From positions 1-64,000 of the forward strand of contig DAOLIQ010000008.1 of NCBI GenBank assembly GCA_035328465.1: 64,000 nucleotides of DNA. The letters run 5' to 3'. Both the position numbers and the translations under genes were made by a program. This DNA comes from JADJEI01 sp035328465. Its GTDB lineage: Bacteria; Bacteroidota; Ignavibacteria; Ignavibacteriales; Ignavibacteriaceae. Of this stretch, positions 44,254 through 51,729 are shown in pieces (position 1 is the stretch's first letter; each line of letters opens with the position of its first letter). The notes below the pieces were generated by a model, which had not been told where the DNA came from, did no database searches, and was given only the letters and a program-made list of their open reading frames with translations.

Positions 44254-44805
44254 TTATGAAAGATAAAGAAATGGTTTCCAATTCTCGTCTAGTTTACCGA
44301 CAACATTTTTAATAAACATAATATGACTTGGTTTAAATGGCTTCTTCGATAGCGGCATTCCGGCTTCAGCCGGAGTTCGATCACCCTTTTTATTATTACA
44401 AACAGTACAAGCGCAAATCAAATTTTCCCAGCTGTCAGTACCACCGCGTGCTTTTGGAATAACGTGATCAATCGTTAAAAGCAAGTCGCTTCTGCCGCAG
44501 TAAGCGCATTGATAACTATCACGCCTTAAAATATTTTTCCTCGTTAAAACAACTTTTTTATAAGGAACCGTTACAAAACTTGAAAGTCTTATTACACTTG
44601 GCCAAGGAAATGTTTTAGAGACAGCCCTTAAAGATTTTCTCTTGTCATCAACTACCACCTCAGCTTTTCCAAGAAATACGAGAATGAATGCCTTCTTAAT
44701 TGTGCAAACTGTCAGAGGTTCGTAGCTCTGATTTAGTATAAGGACTTTTGCATTTAGTTTACCATTGATTCGTTTGGAAGGTTCGAAGACAAACTCCGGA
44801 TTCAC
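44254..44805 (-). CDS. HNH endonuclease domain protein
   Basis: A 183-residue protein. The HNH/zinc module spans roughly residues 93-140: RDSYQCAYCGRSDLLLTIDH, VIPKARGGTDSWENLICAC and CNNKKGDRTP, with two CxxC pairs and catalytic His-Asn. The N-terminal half (VLILNQSYEPLTVCTIKKAF) is the extension shared by the stand-alone HNH proteins common in Bacteroidota, cyanobacteria and others. Its role is unknown; it is neither a clear restriction enzyme nor intron-borne. The start is GTG at 44805, overlapping the upstream small gene by four bases (GTGA). Confidence 0.88.
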   Translation of the reverse strand: MNPEFVFEPSKRINGKLNAKVLILNQSYEPLTVCTIKKAFILVFLGKAEVVVDDKRKSLRAVSKTFPWPSVIRLSSFVTVPYKKVVLTRKNILRRDSYQCAYCGRSDLLLTIDHVIPKARGGTDSWENLICACTVCNNKKGDRTPAEAGMPLSKKPFKPSHIMFIKNVVGKLDENWKPFLYLS

Positions 44806-44990
44806 TTATTAATTTTTGAACTAACAATTAACCTGAATACAATTCTCAATATTAAAATTAGAAATGCAAATCCAAGGATGTAAACATAAGACCCAGTCGG
44901 AACTGTTTTTGTAAACATCAAAACCAGCAGGATCACAATGGCTGTCATTGAGGCATAGTTAAAAATATTATATGTTTTTTTATTAAGCAT
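44802..44990 (-). CDS. Small two-helix membrane protein
   Basis: A 62-residue protein with two hydrophobic segments, NYASMTAIVILLVLMFTKTV and SYVYILGFAFLILILRIVFR, joined by a tight PTG turn. I recognise no family. A four-base overlap with the HNH gene supports real expression and coupling. It starts after a 100-base AT-rich gap that holds no other gene. Confidence 0.6.
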   Translation of the reverse strand: MLNKKTYNIFNYASMTAIVILLVLMFTKTVPTGSYVYILGFAFLILILRIVFRLIVSSKINK

Positions 44991-45091
44991 TTAAAAACAG
45001 TTCTATTTAATCATGCGTAAACATATCTATTTAACGATTCTAAATCAATATCTGATTAATTCAATAAAGTAAAATAAAATGAACTAGTTGG

Positions 45092-45469
45092 TTAAGAAAG
45101 TTTATAAATTATTGCCACACAGGTAACATAATTTTTTGAATGACTCATAGAAATTTTTAGACTCTTGTCATTGGAAAGAAATGAACTTAATTTTCCACTT
45201 AATTTTACCAGAGGCATTCCATTAGCTTCGTTTAATATTTCTATATTTTGCCAACTAAGATTTTCGTGCCAGCCCGTTGCTAATGCTTTATAAACAGCTT
45301 CCTTGGCGGCAAATCTCGCTGCAAAATGCTGATACTTATTACTTTTGCTTAAGCAATACTCCAGCTCATTTTTAGTAAATACTTTGTTTAAGAATCTTTC
45401 TTTGTAAGTGTCAATACTGTATCTGATCCTTTCTATTTCAATAATATCTATTCCAATTCCAATAACCAT
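45092..45469 (-). CDS. acpS: Holo-[acyl-carrier-protein] synthase
   Basis: A 125-residue phosphopantetheinyl transferase that activates acyl carrier protein. IGIGIDIIEIERI carries D8. ARFAAKEAVYKALATGW carries E57 (in KEA), the second metal ligand. ISMSHSKNYVTCVAII is the C-terminal strand. Length and motifs fit the AcpS (not Sfp) type, which acts as a trimer. It follows the ggt gene by 26 bases on the same strand. Confidence 0.95.
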   Translation of the reverse strand: MVIGIGIDIIEIERIRYSIDTYKERFLNKVFTKNELEYCLSKSNKYQHFAARFAAKEAVYKALATGWHENLSWQNIEILNEANGMPLVKLSGKLSSFLSNDKSLKISMSHSKNYVTCVAIIYKLS

Positions 45470-45495
45470 TTGATTACTTTCAATTTAAGTAAGAA

Positions 45496-47190
45496 TTAAA
45501 ATCCAAGAGCAATTCCGTGACCTCTTGGATCGGCAGCGCCATACATTAGATTTTCTTTTATCATTATTCCCTCCACCCTGCCAATAGTAATATTTTTGCC
45601 AATTGTGAAGCCTAAAGAGCGAAGATTATCTTTGACATCATTTGCCGCTCCTAAATACTCAAAATTTATTTCATCGGGAAGAAACTGATGATGAAATCTC
45701 GGCATATCTATGGCGCGTTGAATATCCATATCGAAATCAATACAATTTAGTATAACCTGAAGTACAGCAGTCGTAATTGTGGAACCGCCCGGTGCACCGA
45801 GAATTAAGAACGGCCTATTGTTTTTTAAAACAATTGTTGGTGTCATTGAACTTAACATTCTTTTCCCGGGTTCAATCGAATTTGCGGCCGAACCAATTAA
45901 TCCAAACTGATTAGGGGAACCGGGTTTACTGCTGAAATCATCCATTTCGTTATTTAATAAAAAACCTGCCCCCTCAACAATCATTTTAGAGCCAAAGGAG
46001 GAGTTAATAGTTGTTGTTGTGCTAACAGCATTTCCATATTTGTCGTATACTGAATAATGCGTAGTCTCAAAACTTTCGTTTTTTTGTTCAATCATTAGGT
46101 CATGTAATTCAGACGAAGGAGTTACCCTGGAAGTGATCTTATCAAATATTTCTTTAGCAAATATCTTTGAGGTAAGTCTTTCCTTATTGACAGTAAAAAA
46201 ATCCTCATCACCAATTGCATAACTCCGCTGCAGGTAAGCATATTTCATTGCTTCGGCAACAAGCCGAATGTATTTACTGCTCCCCCATTGATCCAATTTA
46301 AACGATTCATTCTCTAAAATATTGAGAAGCAGCGCTAGCACTAATCCACCAGCACTTGGCGGACCCATCGAAACGACATCATAACCACGATAACTGCCGA
46401 ATACAGGTTCTCTTTCAACTACTTTATATTCATCAAAATCTTTTTGCGAAACATTTCCCCCGGTTGAATTTATCTGATCTATTAATAATCTTGAAATTTC
46501 ACCACTATAAAATCCATCTCTTTTTAAATCACGAATTAAAGTCAGGGTTTTTCCTAAATCAGGTTGTTTAAAAATATCCCCTTCCTTGTAAACCACCCCA
46601 TTCTTAGTAAATACTTTCATAGAGGAAGGGAACCGTTCAAAGTATTTCAATTCAAATTCAAGTGATTTAGAAAGATGATAATCCAGCTCAAACCCATTTT
46701 CGGCAAGATCAATCGCGGGTTGAATTACGTCTGCAATATTCATTGTTCCATAATTCTCAAGCGCATAAAGCAGTCCTGCAACACTTCCCGGTATTCCTGC
46801 TGAAGAACCGCCAAATAGACTTAAATCTGAATTGACGTTACCGTTTGCATCAATATACATATCTTTTGTTGCGGATAAAGGAGCTTTTTCTCTGAAGTCA
46901 ATCGTAATATTATTTTCGTTTGCAAGATGAATAACCATGAAACCACCACCTCCCAAATTTCCTGCTGAGGGATAGGTCACAGCTAATGTAAAGCCGATTG
47001 CAACTGCTGCATCAATAGCATTGCCGCCTTTCTTCAAAATTTCAAGCCCAACTTGCGATGCAATTTTCTCTTCAGTCACAACCATTCCATTCCTTCCGCG
47101 AACAGGATCTCGTTGAGCCTGAGTAATGCTAAAAAAGGAAATAAGTAAAAAACTTAGTGCTAAAAGAAAGAATCTAGAAAATGTGCGCAT
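45496..47190 (-). CDS. ggt: Gamma-glutamyltranspeptidase
   Basis: About 564 residues from the ATG at 47190 (RTFSRFFLLALSFLLISFFS), which yields a clear signal peptide ending at TQAQ. A further upstream ATG at 47208 would only add MKGLIL. The autoprocessing threonine is in ETTHYSVYDKYGNAVSTTTT, about residue 376. MDDFSSKPGSPN and GAPGGSTITTAVLQV follow. It is exported, cleaves itself into two subunits and hydrolyses glutathione or transfers its gamma-glutamyl group. It overlaps the MlaD-like gene by 17 bases. Confidence 0.94.
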   Translation of the reverse strand: MRTFSRFFLLALSFLLISFFSITQAQRDPVRGRNGMVVTEEKIASQVGLEILKKGGNAIDAAVAIGFTLAVTYPSAGNLGGGGFMVIHLANENNITIDFREKAPLSATKDMYIDANGNVNSDLSLFGGSSAGIPGSVAGLLYALENYGTMNIADVIQPAIDLAENGFELDYHLSKSLEFELKYFERFPSSMKVFTKNGVVYKEGDIFKQPDLGKTLTLIRDLKRDGFYSGEISRLLIDQINSTGGNVSQKDFDEYKVVEREPVFGSYRGYDVVSMGPPSAGGLVLALLLNILENESFKLDQWGSSKYIRLVAEAMKYAYLQRSYAIGDEDFFTVNKERLTSKIFAKEIFDKITSRVTPSSELHDLMIEQKNESFETTHYSVYDKYGNAVSTTTTINSSFGSKMIVEGAGFLLNNEMDDFSSKPGSPNQFGLIGSAANSIEPGKRMLSSMTPTIVLKNNRPFLILGAPGGSTITTAVLQVILNCIDFDMDIQRAIDMPRFHHQFLPDEINFEYLGAANDVKDNLRSLGFTIGKNITIGRVEGIMIKENLMYGAADPRGHGIALGF

Positions 47191-48082
47191 CAATATTAAT
47201 CCCTTCATTCTGTACTTGATGCAGGATAATTTTGGTCAACTCCTCTAGTTGTGTTAAAGAGTTTTTAATACTTTTTACCAGCTCCTCATCATAAAGTATT
47301 TTACCCAGATTGTTTTGCTGAGTGGTGGTTTCATCAGTTAGTCTATTGAATTTAGAAACCAGTGAATCACTTTTAGCGAGCAGAGTTTTCAAATCAGTCA
47401 GAGAAGAATTAATTCCATCTCTGTTTTGTGATATAAATGATTTTGCTTCTTCGGTTAGTTCAACTGAATTCTGAATAAGCTTAGAAATATTTTGGTCATT
47501 TTCATTAAGTGTTTTTTTAACATCAACTAAAAGTGAATTAAGATTAGAAAGTGAATTTTTTAAATCACTGTTTATTTGTGGATCGGTAAGATATTGATTA
47601 AGGGAAGTAAGTGCTGTACCTGTAGCAGTAATTATGTTTGTCAATTCCTCCTGATAAGAGCCAACTAATGTCATCAACGCTGGTATGTCTGAATTAAATG
47701 TTCCCTCATGTTGAACATCGTAATTAAATGGTTCCATGGATGTTCCAGGTATAATATCAACTTTTTTCCCCCCCATAAGATCGAGCATTGAGATACTGAA
47801 AGATGCATCACTCTTTAACTGAATCGAATTATCAATTCTAAGTTTAATATTTACACTTTCCGAATTTACAACCATATCATCAACATATCCTTTGCGAACA
47901 CCATTGACAGTGACAGCATCTCCAATTTCAAGCCCGCTGACATTTTTAAATCTAACATCAATTATATTTTCATTTGATGAAAGACTGAAATTTTTAGCCC
48001 ACCCTATTATCCAGATGAAAATAATTATTCCAATTATAACAGTTATGCCAACCTTGATTTCTGTTTTACGCTGGTCTTTCAT
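47174..48082 (-). CDS. MlaD/MCE-domain protein
   Basis: A 302-residue single-pass membrane protein. The N-terminal anchor (residues 12-28, VGITVIIGIIIFIWIIG) is followed by an MCE domain (about 37-115: VSGLEIGDAVTVNGVRKGYV and DLMGGKKVDIIPG). A long helical tail, rich in LTDLKTLLAKSD-like heptads, may form the tube seen in other MCE proteins. Such proteins carry phospholipids between membranes. The partner permease and ATPase (MlaE, MlaF) are not next to it. It overlaps its upstream neighbour by four bases (ATGA). Confidence 0.88.
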   Translation of the reverse strand: MKDQRKTEIKVGITVIIGIIIFIWIIGWAKNFSLSSNENIIDVRFKNVSGLEIGDAVTVNGVRKGYVDDMVVNSESVNIKLRIDNSIQLKSDASFSISMLDLMGGKKVDIIPGTSMEPFNYDVQHEGTFNSDIPALMTLVGSYQEELTNIITATGTALTSLNQYLTDPQINSDLKNSLSNLNSLLVDVKKTLNENDQNISKLIQNSVELTEEAKSFISQNRDGINSSLTDLKTLLAKSDSLVSKFNRLTDETTTQQNNLGKILYDEELVKSIKNSLTQLEELTKIILHQVQNEGINIDAHIF

Positions 48083-48441
48083 TTTCTAAACCTTTCATTA
48101 ACTAAAATATTCAGTTCCTTTAATTCTTTTGAAGAAATAATACTATCGTTTAATGATGCTTCAAATTTGGAGTAAATAATGTCTAATTCTTCATCCGAAA
48201 GATCGCGGAATTTTTCCAGATTAAATAAGGTAGTATTCAGCATAGTTTCCAATGAATCTTTCTGTGGGGAATCTTTTATAAATTTAAATTGATTTTCAAA
48301 ATCATCAACAATATATTTTTTCGCAAAATTATTACCTTGCTGAAATAAAAACTCTTTGCCTTCGTGATCAATCCAATATATAATTAGAGCTGTTAAAATT
48401 GTTAGAATGAAAATAACTTTTATGAAGCAGCCTTTCTTCAT
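48079..48441 (-). CDS. Small membrane-anchored protein of unknown function
   Basis: A 120-residue protein with one N-terminal membrane segment (VIFILTILTALIIYWI) and a mostly helical, charged remainder (DEELDIIYSKFEASLNDSII). No motif is recognised. It is coupled by ATGA overlaps to both neighbours: the CorC-like gene upstream and the MlaD gene downstream. This suggests it works with one of them at the membrane. Confidence 0.65.
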   Translation of the reverse strand: MKKGCFIKVIFILTILTALIIYWIDHEGKEFLFQQGNNFAKKYIVDDFENQFKFIKDSPQKDSLETMLNTTLFNLEKFRDLSDEELDIIYSKFEASLNDSIISSKELKELNILVNERFRK

Positions 48442-49718
48442 TTCTGGATTTCTTCAATTAAAACTTTTGTAATTCTTTTCTTGAAAACTTCTTTAACAAC
48501 GAATTTATACCGCCCCCTTTTAATTGAAAATCCTTCACGCGGAATTGTACCTGCTTCATTGATTAGATAGCCGGCTAAAGTTTCGAAATCTTTATTTTCG
48601 ATTTCGATAAATCCATCCAAATATTCATTTAATTCTTCGATGCTTAATTTACCAAGAGCTAGATATTGTCCATCGATTAATTTAGTGAAAGAGTTTTCCT
48701 CTTTATCAAACTCGTCTCTTATTTCTCCGACTACTTCTTCTATTATATCTTCCATTGTTATCATGCCTGCGGTTCCACCATATTCGTCCACAACAATTGC
48801 AATGTGCATTCTTTTTGTCTGAAATTCTTGCAGAAGTTCATCTATCAATTTTGATTTGGGTACAAAGTACGCTTTTCGTGCAAAAGTATTTAATTTCAGA
48901 TTGTTTGTACTGTCAGCTTCTTTTAGAAATTTTAAAATGTCTTTGGCATAAATTATACCTATAATTTCATCGAGATCATTTTTAAAAAGTGGAATGCGGC
49001 TATGTGCGGTTTCAGTAATTAATTTCAGCAACTCTCGAAAATCATTTTTTTCTTCAATTGAAATCATATCTACACGCGGAGTCATTATCTCCCCCACCGT
49101 AACAGATCGAAAAGAGACTAAACTGTTAATCAGCCCATGTTCTTCGTCTTCAATTTTTCCATGTTCGATCACAATGTCGGTTAATTCAGATATGTCCTCA
49201 GGCAATATGGCGGTCTTTGATTTGTCAAAATTAAGTCGGGAGGATAAAGACTTGATAAATTCGGTAATAGTTTCAGCTATTGGAAATAGAAACACTGCGA
49301 TCCAGAACATCGGAATTGCAGAGATTTTTGCTGCGGCAATAACATTTTTTGAAGCCCAGACTTTTGGCAGCAGTTCACCGAATAGAATAATGGAAATGGT
49401 CAGAACCAATATCTGGATGGTTAAGATAACATCAGCAGATATACCGTGTTGTGCAGAGAAATCCAATGCAAGAGAAACACCAACAATTGAAGCCGAGACA
49501 TTTACTGTTGTATTGCCAAGAAGAATAACTACCAATAGCCTTCTTGGGCGCTCAAGCAACTCACTAATATATCTGCTGATAAGATTGGATTCACCAAAGT
49601 AATTTTTAATCTTTTTTCTATCTAAAGAAAATAATGCAACCTCAGAACCTGAAAAAAATCCGGAAAAAATAATTAGAATAAAAAGAGCAAAAATTTTCAA
49701 AGACCAATAAGAATCCAA
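48438..49718 (-). CDS. HlyC/CorC-family protein (CNNM, CBS pair, CorC_HlyC domain)
   Basis: A 426-residue membrane protein. The CNNM/DUF21 domain covers about residues 1-185, with helices such as IFALFILIIFSGFFSGSEVA and ILVLTISIILFGELLPKVWA. Two CBS domains follow (VTVGEIMTPRVDMISIEE and MHIAIVVDEYGGTAGMITME). The C-terminal CorC_HlyC domain is near 345-426 (FIEIENKDFETLAGYLINE). Family members have been linked to Mg2+/Co2+ efflux; haemolysin activity is mostly a historical label. GldE is a Bacteroidota relative. Ssb lies 35 bases upstream. Confidence 0.92.
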   Translation of the reverse strand: MDSYWSLKIFALFILIIFSGFFSGSEVALFSLDRKKIKNYFGESNLISRYISELLERPRRLLVVILLGNTTVNVSASIVGVSLALDFSAQHGISADVILTIQILVLTISIILFGELLPKVWASKNVIAAAKISAIPMFWIAVFLFPIAETITEFIKSLSSRLNFDKSKTAILPEDISELTDIVIEHGKIEDEEHGLINSLVSFRSVTVGEIMTPRVDMISIEEKNDFRELLKLITETAHSRIPLFKNDLDEIIGIIYAKDILKFLKEADSTNNLKLNTFARKAYFVPKSKLIDELLQEFQTKRMHIAIVVDEYGGTAGMITMEDIIEEVVGEIRDEFDKEENSFTKLIDGQYLALGKLSIEELNEYLDGFIEIENKDFETLAGYLINEAGTIPREGFSIKRGRYKFVVKEVFKKRITKVLIEEIQK

Positions 49719-49753
49719 TAAATCAAAATTTCCTAAATTGTTTTACAAAATAT

Positions 49754-50173
49754 TTAGAACGGAAGATCCTCGTTCGGATCAGTCTGTATATCCGGTGCGA
49801 TTGACATTCCGGATTCTTCCGATTCAGATTGTCCTCCCTCTGAGGAACTATCTAAAGGTATTAGTTTCTCAGCGATAATGTCTGTCGTATATCTTTTAAC
49901 ATTATCCTTGTCTGTGTAATTGCCGTATGAAATTCTGCCTTCGACATAAAACTTTTTGCCTTTCTTAAGTTTATCTTTCATGAAATCAGATAAACTGAAT
50001 CCAGTTATTTTATGCCAATCAGTTGTGCCAGTCCAATTACCTTCTTTATTTTTATAACGATTTTCCGTTGCTAAAGTAAAGTTTGTAATTGAAAGATTAT
50101 TATTAGTAAATCTTGTTTCAGCATCCTTACCAAGATGACCGATCAACATCACTTTGTTTACTGAGAAAGCCAT
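49754..50173 (-). CDS. ssb: Single-stranded DNA-binding protein
   Basis: A 139-residue OB-fold protein. NKVMLIGHLGKDAETRFTNN begins the fold, followed by RYKNKEGNWTGTTDWHKITG and GKKFYVEGRISYGNY. A disordered linker leads to the acidic tail DPNEDLPF, the partner-binding tip of SSB. Its start is preceded by AGGAG (8 bases before the ATG). It is transcribed away from the pilin-like operon and shares a 398-base intergenic region with it. Confidence 0.95.
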   Translation of the reverse strand: MAFSVNKVMLIGHLGKDAETRFTNNNLSITNFTLATENRYKNKEGNWTGTTDWHKITGFSLSDFMKDKLKKGKKFYVEGRISYGNYTDKDNVKRYTTDIIAEKLIPLDSSSEGGQSESEESGMSIAPDIQTDPNEDLPF

Positions 50174-50329
50174 AATATGAACTCCTACATTTATTTATAG
50201 ATTTTTTTTTCAATGATAATTATAATTTGGAAAGAATGCAAATAATTTTAGTAATTAATTAAAAGGAAAATCTTTTATTTAGTTACAAATAAGAAAAAAT
50301 TTTGAGTACTAGCAAGTAATTATCAGTTT

Positions 50330-50371
50330 CAAGTAGAAGAAATATTTTCCTAAAACGGAAATATTTACTTG
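50330..50371. repeat. Imperfect inverted repeat in the ssb/pilin-like intergenic region
   Basis: The arms are AAATATTTTCC (50340-50350) and GGAAATATTT (50357-50366), separated by six bases and matching except for one bulged T. Outer arms CAAGT (50330-50334) and ACTTG (50367-50371) extend it across an unpaired stretch on the left. It is too AT-rich and lacks the T tract of a good terminator. An operator or a curved-DNA element are options. Confidence 0.45.
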
Positions 50372-50409
50372 TAAAATTAGGAACTACATTCATACAAATA
50401 AAATAATTA

Positions 50410-50489
50410 TCTCAAACTGTCTCAATAAATATTTTACTTCTCAAGAAAGTTCTATTTGAGTATAAATTCAAGGGGAATCTTGTCTCAAA
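50410..50489. promoter_or_regulatory. Cluster of CTCAA/TTGAG motifs (candidate activator sites)
   Basis: TCTCAA occurs at 50410, 50420, 50439 and 50483, and the reverse TTTGAG at 50455-50460. CTCAA (50440-50444) and TTGAG (50456-50460) form a 21-base dyad. The cluster lies about 35-115 bases before the -24/-12 element, where enhancer-binding activators of sigma-54 promoters usually bind. The motif identity is unknown; in AT-rich DNA some copies may be chance. Confidence 0.4.
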
Positions 50490-50523
50490 ACAAACAAAAA
50501 CGAGAAAGCTTTAATTACCATCT

Positions 50524-50539
50524 TTGCACGATTTTTGCT
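50524..50539 (+). promoter_or_regulatory. Candidate sigma-54 (-24/-12) promoter
   Basis: TTGCACG (50524-50530), four bases, then TTGCT (50535-50539) matches the consensus TGGCACG-N4-TTGCW with a single mismatch. The key G (50526) and C (50538) are exactly 12 bases apart. Transcription would start near 50550, placing an AAGG ribosome site at about 50562 and the ATG at 50572. This geometry fits the pilin-like operon well. Confidence 0.6.
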
Positions 50540-50571
50540 AATCACTTCAATTAAAATCAGTAAGGCATAAA

Positions 50572-51081
50572 ATGAATACAGGTCAAATGATGCTCGCTAT
50601 GGGAGCAATGATCTTTTTATCGGTGATAGTGTTGAACGTTAATACAAATCAGTTAAACACTGAAGATACAATGATCAATTCCAAACTTGGATTGATTGCT
50701 GTTTCTTTAGCTACATCTTATGTGGAAGAAGCTAATGCGCGAGCATTTGATCTTGCAACAGTTAATAATTTTGTCACCGATCTGAATGCTCTAACTGCAG
50801 CGTCAAGTTTAGGACCTGCAAGTGGAGAATATTATCCCAATTATAATGACTTTGATGATTACAATGGATTAAATAGGACTGATGTGGTTGACGAAGTTTC
50901 ATTTAGAATCAAATGTACTGTTGTTTATGTAAATGCTAATTCGCCTGATACGAAGTCTTCGAACAAAACCTGGAATAAAAAGCTTACAGTTAAAATATAT
51001 ACTGATAAGGTTAACGGTAATGCACTTTTAAAGGACACAATTGAAGTAAGCTCTATTTTTAGCTATTGGAAGGAAATTTGA
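50572..51081 (+). CDS. Pilin-like membrane-anchored protein 1
   Basis: A 169-residue protein. The N-terminus MNTGQMMLAMGAMIFLSVIV is a four-residue, uncharged leader-like tip followed at once by a hydrophobic helix, as in type IV pilins. The expected Glu at +5 after a glycine cleavage site is absent. The rest is a polar helix (SKLGLIAVSLATSYVEEANA) and a beta-rich globular part ending SIFSYWKEI. No family is certain. It starts the three-gene operon 9 bases before gene 2 and behind a -24/-12 promoter candidate. Likely a minor-pilin-like surface or periplasmic component. Confidence 0.7.
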   Translation: MNTGQMMLAMGAMIFLSVIVLNVNTNQLNTEDTMINSKLGLIAVSLATSYVEEANARAFDLATVNNFVTDLNALTAASSLGPASGEYYPNYNDFDDYNGLNRTDVVDEVSFRIKCTVVYVNANSPDTKSSNKTWNKKLTVKIYTDKVNGNALLKDTIEVSSIFSYWKEI

Positions 51082-51089
51082 GGTAACCT

Positions 51090-51719
51090 ATGGGATTTAG
51101 TACAATAATAGATATTCTTGGTTCGATGATAATTGGAGGATTACTTATGTTGACATTAACAAGACTGAGCGATAATTCAGCAAACTCAGAAGTTACCTGG
51201 GGACACGATAGACTCGTACAGCAGGAAGTTTCGAACCTCGCCACTACTATTGAAAGTGATTTCAGGAAAATGGGCTACTCTGCAAGTGATGAGGTTCTGG
51301 ACGATACAACCACATTTATTTTTTTGGCAGATACTTCCCAAATTATTTTCAGAGCTGATTTTGACTCTGACGGTGAACTTGACAAAATGAATTACTATTT
51401 AAGCTCCACCGAAGATTTATCTAATACACCAAATGAGAGGGATAGAATCCTTTACCGAAAATTGAATGATGAACAGCCAATGATAGTGAGTACCGGCGTT
51501 ACTGATTTCTATTTAAATTATTTCGATACTTTCAATGCCGAGCTTTCACAGCCAATCGCTGACAACAGGATGATAGAATCTTTGAGAATATCTTTTAGAA
51601 TAGAGGACCCGGATGCATACAGTGAATACAATGAAGATACAGGTGAATTTGAACAAAAATATTCCCACGCTATGTGGTCACAGTTAAGATTAACATCAAG
51701 AAATTTGAGAAAAAGATAG
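51090..51719 (+). CDS. PilW-like minor pilin/pseudopilin candidate
   Basis: A 209-residue protein. MGFSTIIDILGSMIIGGLLM gives a short MG tip and one hydrophobic helix. WGHDRLVQQEVSNLATTIES followed by DFRKMGYSA recalls the PilW/pseudopilin region in which a helix ends in RDLRMAGY. A beta-rich C-terminal domain follows (NRMIESLRISFRIEDPDAYS). No canonical prepilin peptidase site with Glu at +5 is present. It sits 9 bases after gene 1 and 10 bases before gene 3. The PilW resemblance was judged by eye. Confidence 0.68.
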   Translation: MGFSTIIDILGSMIIGGLLMLTLTRLSDNSANSEVTWGHDRLVQQEVSNLATTIESDFRKMGYSASDEVLDDTTTFIFLADTSQIIFRADFDSDGELDKMNYYLSSTEDLSNTPNERDRILYRKLNDEQPMIVSTGVTDFYLNYFDTFNAELSQPIADNRMIESLRISFRIEDPDAYSEYNEDTGEFEQKYSHAMWSQLRLTSRNLRKR

Positions 51720-51729
51720 GAGATACAAA

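Larger units (their letters stand above)
50174..50571. other. 398-base AT-rich divergent intergenic region
   Basis: This is the longest gap in the window, between ssb (minus) and the pilin-like operon (plus). I see no plausible open reading frame or RNA gene in it. It contains a long imperfect inverted repeat at 50330-50371 and five CTCAA-type motifs at 50410-50489. A -24/-12 promoter candidate lies at 50524-50539. The ssb promoter must lie near its left edge, but I could not identify a clear -35/-10 pair there. Confidence 0.7.

Noticed and set aside
44254..44805. HNH protein as part of a defence or homing system
   Set aside because: The whole-protein architecture is that of the common stand-alone HNH family, with no methyltransferase, Cas or intron features nearby.
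48994..49602. Plus-strand 202-residue open frame opposite the CorC-like gene
   Set aside because: It is fully antisense to a gene with clear CNNM and CBS domains, and its serine-rich, motif-free translation is typical of shadow frames.
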